This document shows, piece after piece, positions 1 to 3,527 of a stretch of DNA of 5,226 bases; position 1 is the first letter of the stretch, and each line of letters begins with the position of its first letter. Made by a program: the position numbers and the translations under genes. This stretch comes from Chthoniobacter flavus (lineage in GTDB: Bacteria > Verrucomicrobiota > Verrucomicrobiia > Chthoniobacterales > Terrimicrobiaceae), in assembly GCA_945903555.1 (NCBI GenBank), contig CAMDOJ010000127.1:1-5226 (forward strand), in the 5' to 3' direction. A model generated the notes under the pieces. It was not told the DNA's origin. It searched no databases and saw nothing but the letters and a program-made list of their open reading frames with translations.

Positions 1-199
1 TCTCCTGCGACTGCGCGTGCCGATGAAAAAAGTGATGCCATTTATCATTACCGCTGACCACAACCCTGCGCGTCTCGGGCTGGATGATGAGGCTCTTCGT
101 GCCCGATTTTTACCTCCACCCCGTCAGGCCGAACTGGACTTCGACACACCGACGGCAGCCGCTAGTGAGATTGACTCCGTTCGTACGGGAGAGATGTAA
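1..199 (+). CDS. C-terminal end of probable DNA modification/repair radical SAM protein (partial)
   Basis: An open frame (codons starting at base 2) enters from the left edge and ends at TAA 197-199, giving 65 visible residues. No start is visible; the in-frame GTG at 17 is not preferred because the frame is open to the edge. The tail contains RVPMKKVMPFIITADHNP followed by LRARFLPPPRQAELDF. This resembles the end of the TIGR03916-type radical SAM proteins, which are encoded beside uracil-DNA-glycosylase-related genes. The iron-sulfur cluster motif (CxxxCxxC) would lie upstream of the window, so the radical SAM assignment rests on the tail and on the diagnostic DUF4130 partner immediately downstream. 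QAELDF (visible residues 42-47) resembles a sliding-clamp-binding QxxLxF motif. The next gene starts 2 bases after the stop, which suggests an operon with translational coupling. The biochemical activity of the family is unknown. Confidence 0.62.
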   Translation, partial: LLRLRVPMKKVMPFIITADHNPARLGLDDEALRARFLPPPRQAELDFDTPTAAASEIDSVRTGEM

Positions 200-201
200 C
201 C

Positions 202-1080
202 ATGCGCACGGTCATCATCGAACCCGTTTTTGAGGCCTGGCGCCAGTCCGCTCGCAACCTTCTTGCGCTGCGTGTGCCGCCCTCCGATGTTATTTGGTGT
301 GAAGATGTTCAAGAGCCCACTCTTTTTGGGTTGGAGAATGAGATCTTGCCTCGTGTTGTCGTTCCGAATGTGCCGTCCGCCTTTCTCGATATGGCGCGCA
401 GCGTTGCCGCGCACACCGATGCTCGGCGGTGGAGCATACTTTACCGCGTGCTCTGGAGACTCACGCATGGCGAAGAACGCCACCTACTCGCCATCTCGAC
501 GGATTCCGATATGCGCCAAGTCCAACAGTGGTGCAAGGCGATCGGTCGCGATATTCACAAGATGCATGCCTTTGTCCGATTTCGTCTCGTGGGCAATGAC
601 GAGACCACGGGTCGCGAGCAATTTGTTGCGTGGTTTGAGCCTGAATATCGCATTGTCCGCTTGTCTGCGGGCTTTTTTGAAAAGCGGTTTGCAGGCATGG
701 ATTGGTCGATTCTCACGCCACACGAGTGCGTGCATTGGGATGGATCGGCGCTTCACTTCACTCCCGGCGTCTCGCGTAGCGCCGCTCCCGATGACGATGC
801 CCTCGACGATTTGTGGCGGACCTACTACCGGAGCATTTTCAATCCGGCGCGGCTGAAGGTGAAAGCGATGCAAGCCGAGATGCCAAAGAAATATTGGAAA
901 AATCTTCCTGAGGCTTCGCTCATTGCCGAACTGATCGCTGAGAGTGGCGGCCGTGTCGAAAAAATGCTCACCACCGAGTCTCGGCCAGCCAAGCCTGCAC
1001 CTAAGAATGCCTATCTCGATTCACTTCGGAAAATGAACGAACTCGATTCCCCATTCCTACCCCCCACACAGGAACCATGA
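202..1080 (+). CDS. DUF4130 (TIGR03915-type) probable DNA metabolism protein
   Basis: 292 residues. The ATG at 202 follows the preceding stop by 2 bases, and a GGGAGAG ribosome-binding site overlaps the end of the upstream gene, so the start is well supported. Recognisable family blocks in order are RRWSILYRVLWRLTHGE (about 75-91), DIHKMHAFVRFR (117-128), FVAWFEPEYRIVRLSAGFF (141-159), FAGMDWSILTP (163-173), HWDG (178-181), DALDDLWRTYYRSIFNPARL (199-218) and KAMQAEMPKKYWKNLPEA (221-238). These are characteristic of DUF4130. In many bacteria this domain is fused to, or encoded beside, a UdgX-like uracil-DNA glycosylase and a radical SAM protein. Here no UDG domain follows: the protein ends in a Pro/Ala/Lys-rich tail (about 255-292). 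The role is inferred to be DNA repair or base modification; the catalytic chemistry is not established. The stop overlaps the next start (ATGA at 1077-1080). Confidence 0.85.
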   Translation: MRTVIIEPVFEAWRQSARNLLALRVPPSDVIWCEDVQEPTLFGLENEILPRVVVPNVPSAFLDMARSVAAHTDARRWSILYRVLWRLTHGEERHLLAISTDSDMRQVQQWCKAIGRDIHKMHAFVRFRLVGNDETTGREQFVAWFEPEYRIVRLSAGFFEKRFAGMDWSILTPHECVHWDGSALHFTPGVSRSAAPDDDALDDLWRTYYRSIFNPARLKVKAMQAEMPKKYWKNLPEASLIAELIAESGGRVEKMLTTESRPAKPAPKNAYLDSLRKMNELDSPFLPPTQEP

Positions 1081-1226
1081 AAGGAATCAAAAAACAGCAC
1101 CTGCCCGAGAAGACCTGTGTCGTGTGTGGGCGTCCCTTCACATGGAGAAAAAAATGGGAACGCGTTTGGGAAGACGTCAAATATTGCAGCGACCGGTGTC
1201 GGATGACGAAGCGGCGTCCCAGTTGA
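1077..1226 (+). CDS. DUF2256 small zinc-finger-like protein
   Basis: 49 residues. It opens with MKGIKKQHLPEKTCVVCGRP and continues with the core FTWRKKWERVWEDVKYCSDRC. The pattern LP-K-CxxCGRPFxWRKKW...VKYCSxxC matches the short DUF2256 family. Cysteines 14, 17, 37 and 41 form a CxxC...CxxxC set that could bind one zinc ion in a treble-clef-like fold. Start and stop are supported by the ATGA overlap with the DUF4130 gene and by the match along almost the full family length. AGGA lies only 3 bases before the ATG, so translation probably depends on coupling. The function is unknown; the basic, aromatic core would suit nucleic-acid binding, but that is inference. It belongs to the same operon as the two upstream DNA-metabolism genes. 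Confidence 0.85.
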   Translation: MKGIKKQHLPEKTCVVCGRPFTWRKKWERVWEDVKYCSDRCRMTKRRPS

Positions 1227-1263
1227 TCTTCTTAAAAAACCGGCCATTTTTTTACTTTTGTTT

Positions 1264-2055
1264 ATGTCACCCCTTTTTGAGCGCTACTTGGGCATCGACT
1301 ACTCTGGTGCGAAAACGCCCTCGAGCAGTCTCAGTGGTTTGCGCGTTTATTCGGCAACCCTGTCCGAATCTCCCACGGAAATTCATCCACCCCCAAGTGC
1401 GCGAAAGTATTGGACTCGTCGAGGGCTTGGCGAGTGGCTCGCCGTAGCACTTCAAGAGGGTCCGCCCACAATTGTTGGGATCGATCATGCTTTTTCGTTT
1501 CCGCTGCGTTATTTTGAAACACACCATCTCCCTCTCGACTGGCGTGCCTTCCTTGATGATTTCCATGTCCATTGGCCGACTGATGAGGGTGGCATGTATG
1601 TCGATTTCATTCGCGAGGGATTGTATGGCAATGGCTCCGCCCGTAGTGGTAACTCCCGATGGAGACGACTCACAGAGGAACGCTGTCGCGCCAAGTCGGT
1701 GTTTCATTTTGACGTTCAAGGCAGCGTTGCCAAGTCCACCCATGCGGGATTGCCGTGGCTGCGTTTTCTTCGCCAGAAACTTGGGGCTGATCTTCACTTC
1801 TGGCCGTTTGACGGGTGGATGCCACCGCCGGGCCGATCCGTCATTGCTGAAGTCTATCCCGCTTTATGGAGCCGTGGATTTCCAGTTGAGCGAAGGGATA
1901 GTCACCAGCATGATGCCTACAGCGTCGCGCGTTGCTTGCAACAAAAGGATTCTGAGGGCCTTCTCGTTCACTATTTTGAGCCACCCCAAAGCGCCTTCGA
2001 CCGTGCCGTTGCCAATGTTGAAGGTTGGATTCTAGGTTGCTCCGCTCCGCATTGA
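1264..2055 (+). CDS. DUF429-like predicted nuclease (RNase H-like fold)
   Basis: 263 residues from the ATG at 1264; a TTG at 1258 would add two residues. The frame is open back to a TGA at 1204-1206, and neither start has a clear Shine-Dalgarno sequence, so the start is uncertain. Motifs fit the DUF429/COG2410-like group of predicted RNase H-fold nucleases: an N-terminal strand YLGIDYSGAK with Asp12, a second acidic strand IVGIDHAFSFP with Asp74, a central SVAKSTHAGLPWLRFLR (about 154-170), VIAEVYPALW with Glu196, and HDAYSVARCLQ with Asp217. These acidic residues are the plausible metal-binding set. No signal peptide or membrane segment is seen, so a cytoplasmic location is expected. The gene lies 37 bases after the DUF2256 stop and may be the last gene of the repair-like operon. 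Nuclease activity is a family prediction, not demonstrated. DUF429 membership itself is less certain than the fold-level resemblance. Confidence 0.6.
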   Translation: MSPLFERYLGIDYSGAKTPSSSLSGLRVYSATLSESPTEIHPPPSARKYWTRRGLGEWLAVALQEGPPTIVGIDHAFSFPLRYFETHHLPLDWRAFLDDFHVHWPTDEGGMYVDFIREGLYGNGSARSGNSRWRRLTEERCRAKSVFHFDVQGSVAKSTHAGLPWLRFLRQKLGADLHFWPFDGWMPPPGRSVIAEVYPALWSRGFPVERRDSHQHDAYSVARCLQQKDSEGLLVHYFEPPQSAFDRAVANVEGWILGCSAPH

Positions 2056-2068
2056 CCGCAAATGTTGT

Positions 2069-2107
2069 CTGGGTTGGGTATCATGACAATTTGGGGTAAC
2101 TACCCAG
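2069..2107. repeat. Overlapping inverted repeats after the DUF429-like gene
   Basis: CTGGGT (2069-2074) pairs with ACCCAG (2102-2107), TGGGTA (2075-2080) with TACCCA (2101-2106), and a compact near-palindrome GGGTA-AC-TACCC occupies 2094-2105. No T-tract follows, so this is not a standard intrinsic terminator. It could be a weak transcript-end structure or an operator, and it may be chance. Confidence 0.25.
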
Positions 2108-2122
2108 CTGCCTCACTCACTA

Positions 2123-2175
2123 TTAAAGCAATTAATTTGCATTAAGTATTGCTATTCGCAACTGGCTTGCATTAA
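2123..2175 (+). promoter_or_regulatory. Array of TTGC/GCAA half-sites upstream of the barrel-protein gene
   Basis: An AT-rich stretch holds five copies of the same 4-base core: GCAA at 2128, TTGC at 2137, TTGC at 2149, GCAA at 2158 and TTGC at 2167 (start positions), spaced 9, 12, 9 and 9 bases. The first pair extends to a 23-base inverted repeat, TTAAAGCAA (2123-2131) and TTGCATTAA (2137-2145), with 8 of 9 positions matching across a 5-base spacer. The third and fourth form TTGC-N5-GCAA. TTGCATTAA recurs exactly at 2167-2175, 30 bases after its first copy. The symmetry and phasing look like binding sites for a dimeric regulator. The promoter itself could not be placed with confidence. Confidence 0.45.
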
Positions 2176-2192
2176 AAGAGGGATTCCTAAAT

Positions 2193-3083
2193 ATGAAAAA
2201 ATATCAACTTAGTTTAATAGTCTGGATCGGAAGCGTGATGGTTTGCGGTGCCCATGGTCCGGGACATTCTCATCGCAACGAAAAGGTGGCGGAAAATGTG
2301 AAGTCCCAAGACATCTGCCCCACTGACAAAGCTGGGCAAACTTGTACGGACCCCGCCGCCCACTCGGGAAAATCTTTCAAGGAATGTATCCAGGATGTTC
2401 CGGAAAAAACTTGGGATGCCACGTTCACGAGCGCATGGGAGAGTCGACACATTCACAATGGTGTCAACGAATCAGGTAATAGCGGTGCAATGACGAATGA
2501 GGTGGAGGTATCCTTTGGCAATCTCGCTCTTTCAGCATGGAATGGCCTAGGACTCGGGAATGGTTTTGAAGAATGGGATTTCTCGACTTCCTACAACTTT
2601 GATCTCGGTCCGATATTTTTTACCCCGGGCTACAATCTCCGCTACGCGCCGAGTTTTGGGCATGAGGAGGAACACGAAGAGGAGGGGCATGAGGAGCACG
2701 CACACAAACTCTACAACAATGAGCTTTTTGCCATCATTGGTACGAATGCCATTCCCTATGTGACACCAAGTACAGTTTTGATTTGGAATCTGAACGATAT
2801 TCCGGGTGGATACGTGGCGTTTCGTCTCGATGGTGAGGTGCCGATTTGCAAAGACACCTTCACGATCAATCCCTACGCCTTGCTCAGCCTCAATCTGGGT
2901 TACACCTCGAAGGATCACATTGGTTGGAACAACTTTGAATTGGGCATCCAAGGGAACTGGCGCATTAACAAATATCTCACAGCTTTTGCTGGATTGAACT
3001 ACAGCCTGGCGATGACGTCATTGACCGCTATGGGCCAGGAAAATGAACTCTGGGTGAGGACAGGTCTGAGCGTCGGGTTCTAA
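2193..3083 (+). CDS. Putative outer-membrane beta-barrel protein with His/Glu-rich loop
   Basis: 296 residues. The ATG at 2193 follows GAGGGA (2178-2183) by 9 bases, a good ribosome-binding site. Residues 1-20 form a signal peptide (MKK, then a hydrophobic stretch ending CGA, with probable cleavage before His21), so the protein is exported. The mature N-terminus begins HGPGHSH and has a Cys-containing, charged segment (Cys42, 51, 65) before the barrel-like part. From about residue 73 on, short amphipathic strands alternate with polar turns, and the chain ends LSVGF, with the terminal aromatic residue typical of BAM-assembled outer-membrane proteins. ESRHIHNGV (83-91) resembles the first strand region of porin-like proteins in which a W-S-R segment opens the barrel. 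Residues 157-171 are almost only His and Glu, with six His, and probably form a metal-contacting surface loop. The specific function is unknown; metal handling is inference. The upstream half-site array may control it. Confidence 0.65.
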   Translation: MKKYQLSLIVWIGSVMVCGAHGPGHSHRNEKVAENVKSQDICPTDKAGQTCTDPAAHSGKSFKECIQDVPEKTWDATFTSAWESRHIHNGVNESGNSGAMTNEVEVSFGNLALSAWNGLGLGNGFEEWDFSTSYNFDLGPIFFTPGYNLRYAPSFGHEEEHEEEGHEEHAHKLYNNELFAIIGTNAIPYVTPSTVLIWNLNDIPGGYVAFRLDGEVPICKDTFTINPYALLSLNLGYTSKDHIGWNNFELGIQGNWRINKYLTAFAGLNYSLAMTSLTAMGQENELWVRTGLSVGF

Positions 3084-3122
3084 TACCATTGTCCCTTTGA
3101 AATTGGACTTTGCAGCGGAAAA

Positions 3123-3321
3123 GGGGGGCATTGCCGTCTCGGTCGTGTGGAGACTGGTCAACTTTCTCACACCCTGCGCATCGGAACCAAAGGAGCAGAC
3201 CGCAGCACACAGGTGTGCCTCCGGTTCGTAGAGCCTACGGATCGGAGAGACGCGCTGTGCCCCTCTACTAAAATCCAAAAGCAAGCTGTTTTTGGTATAA
3301 AGGCGCTAATACACGGTAGCC
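3123..3321 (+). ncRNA. Candidate structured RNA or elaborate 3' UTR
   Basis: No convincing coding frame is seen between 3084 and 3523. Within it, two distant segments pair. GGGGGGCA (3123-3130) pairs with TGCCCCTC (3258-3265), including one G-U pair, and CGTCTC (3135-3140) pairs with GAGACG (3247-3252). Enclosed are three local hairpins: GTGTG-g-AGA with TCT-CACAC (3145-3172), GAACC-aaa-GGAG with CTCC-GGTTC (3184-3227, capped by GCACA/TGTGC), and CGTAG-AGC-CTACG (3227-3239). Two more follow outside: CCAAAAGC with GTTTTTGG (3275-3295) and GGCGCTA with TAGCC (3302-3321, 2-base bulge). A strong terminator ends the region at 3376. This could be an independent small RNA, a 6S-like RNA, or the 3' UTR of the barrel-protein gene. 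It matches no RNA family I recognise, and no promoter was identified. Confidence 0.38.
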
Positions 3322-3351
3322 AATTCCAGAAAGTCAGTATGCGGTGGAAGG

Positions 3352-3376
3352 GGAGGGCAGACGGGCCCTCCTTTTT
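3352..3376 (+). terminator. Strong rho-independent terminator
   Basis: GGAGGGC (3352-3358) pairs perfectly with GCCCTCC (3365-3371) around a 6-base loop and is followed by TTTTT (3372-3376). Upstream purines (GGAAGG, 3346-3351) can extend the stem into the T-tract by A-U and G-U pairs. It ends transcription from the barrel-protein gene and/or the candidate RNA before the symporter gene. This implies a separate promoter, or regulated read-through, for the symporter. Confidence 0.85.
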
Positions 3377-3523
3377 CGTTTAAGATACGGAGAGGGGGAC
3401 GACGATTGTGGAAAGACCCTTTCTCTGAATGAAGTGGCGAGTTGACTGCGTCAATCGCTCGCCCTTTCTTTGTGTTCCTTTGCGTCTTGCCGATTAGCAT
3501 GGAGGTTGGCAGTTTATGGACTC
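3377..3523 (+). other. Symporter leader region without a protein gene
   Basis: Between the strong terminator and the symporter start the DNA holds only the two hairpins and the mini-ORF described separately. I could not place a convincing -35/-10 pair. The conserved cores of the glycine riboswitch, a common control of this transporter family, are absent here and in the preceding 290 bases. Confidence 0.5.
3436..3470 (+). terminator. Hairpin with T-rich tail in the symporter leader (possible attenuator)
   Basis: GGCGAGTTGAC (3436-3446) pairs with GTCAA (3450-3454) and CTCGCC (3458-3463), leaving a 3-base bulge and a TGC loop. An alternative register pairs GCGA with the nearer TCGC. The stem is followed by CTTTCTT, T-rich but interrupted. 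A weaker hairpin (AGAGGGG at 3391-3397 with CCC at 3417-3419 and CTCT at 3423-3426) lies just upstream. The position, 60 bases before the symporter start, would suit attenuation, but a backup terminator or chance pairing is also possible. Confidence 0.4.
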
Positions 3524-3527
3524 ATGA
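3501..3527 (+). promoter_or_regulatory. Ribosome-binding site and three-codon mini-ORF overlapping the symporter start
   Basis: GGAGG (3501-3505) lies 18 bases before the symporter ATG at 3524, which is too far for ordinary initiation. It lies 10 bases before another ATG at 3516, which opens ATG GAC TCA TGA (Met-Asp-Ser-stop). That stop (3525-3527) overlaps the symporter start in an ATGA arrangement. The layout suggests that ribosomes load at the mini-ORF and re-initiate at 3524. It could also be coincidence, with weak direct initiation. Confidence 0.4.

Noticed and set aside
230..856. 208-residue + strand open frame inside the DUF4130 gene
   Set aside because: It is an alternate-frame shadow of a gene with clear conserved blocks, and its composition (Arg, Ser, Cys, Met-rich) is not protein-like.
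1234..1252. A6...T7 stretch as a terminator between DUF2256 and the nuclease-like gene
   Set aside because: The A and T runs could pair, but only a few bases separate them and no GC-rich stem forms, so efficient termination is unlikely.
1124..1447. 107-residue + strand open frame spanning DUF2256 and the nuclease-like gene
   Set aside because: It overlaps two better-supported genes in another frame and shows no family motif.
2193..2250. Lipoprotein signal at Cys18 of the barrel protein
   Set aside because: The residue before the cysteine is valine rather than Gly/Ala/Ser, and the C-G-A sequence fits signal peptidase I cleavage after Ala20 better.
3084..3376. tmRNA, SRP RNA or RNase P RNA
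   Set aside because: The hallmark sequences are missing: no tRNA-like ends with a TPsiC arm and tag frame, no SRP tetraloop with the following asymmetric loop, and no RNase P conserved core. 6S RNA remains an untested possibility.
3147..3383. 78-residue + strand open frame in the intergenic region
   Set aside because: It has no ribosome-binding site, runs through the terminator hairpin, and shows no recognisable motif; the RNA-structure reading fits better.
3084..3523. Glycine riboswitch controlling the symporter
   Set aside because: A segment reading ACCAAAGGAGCAG (3186-3198) recalls part of the glycine aptamer core. The matching CTCTCAGG-type element and the paired tandem aptamer layout are absent, so the resemblance is not enough.
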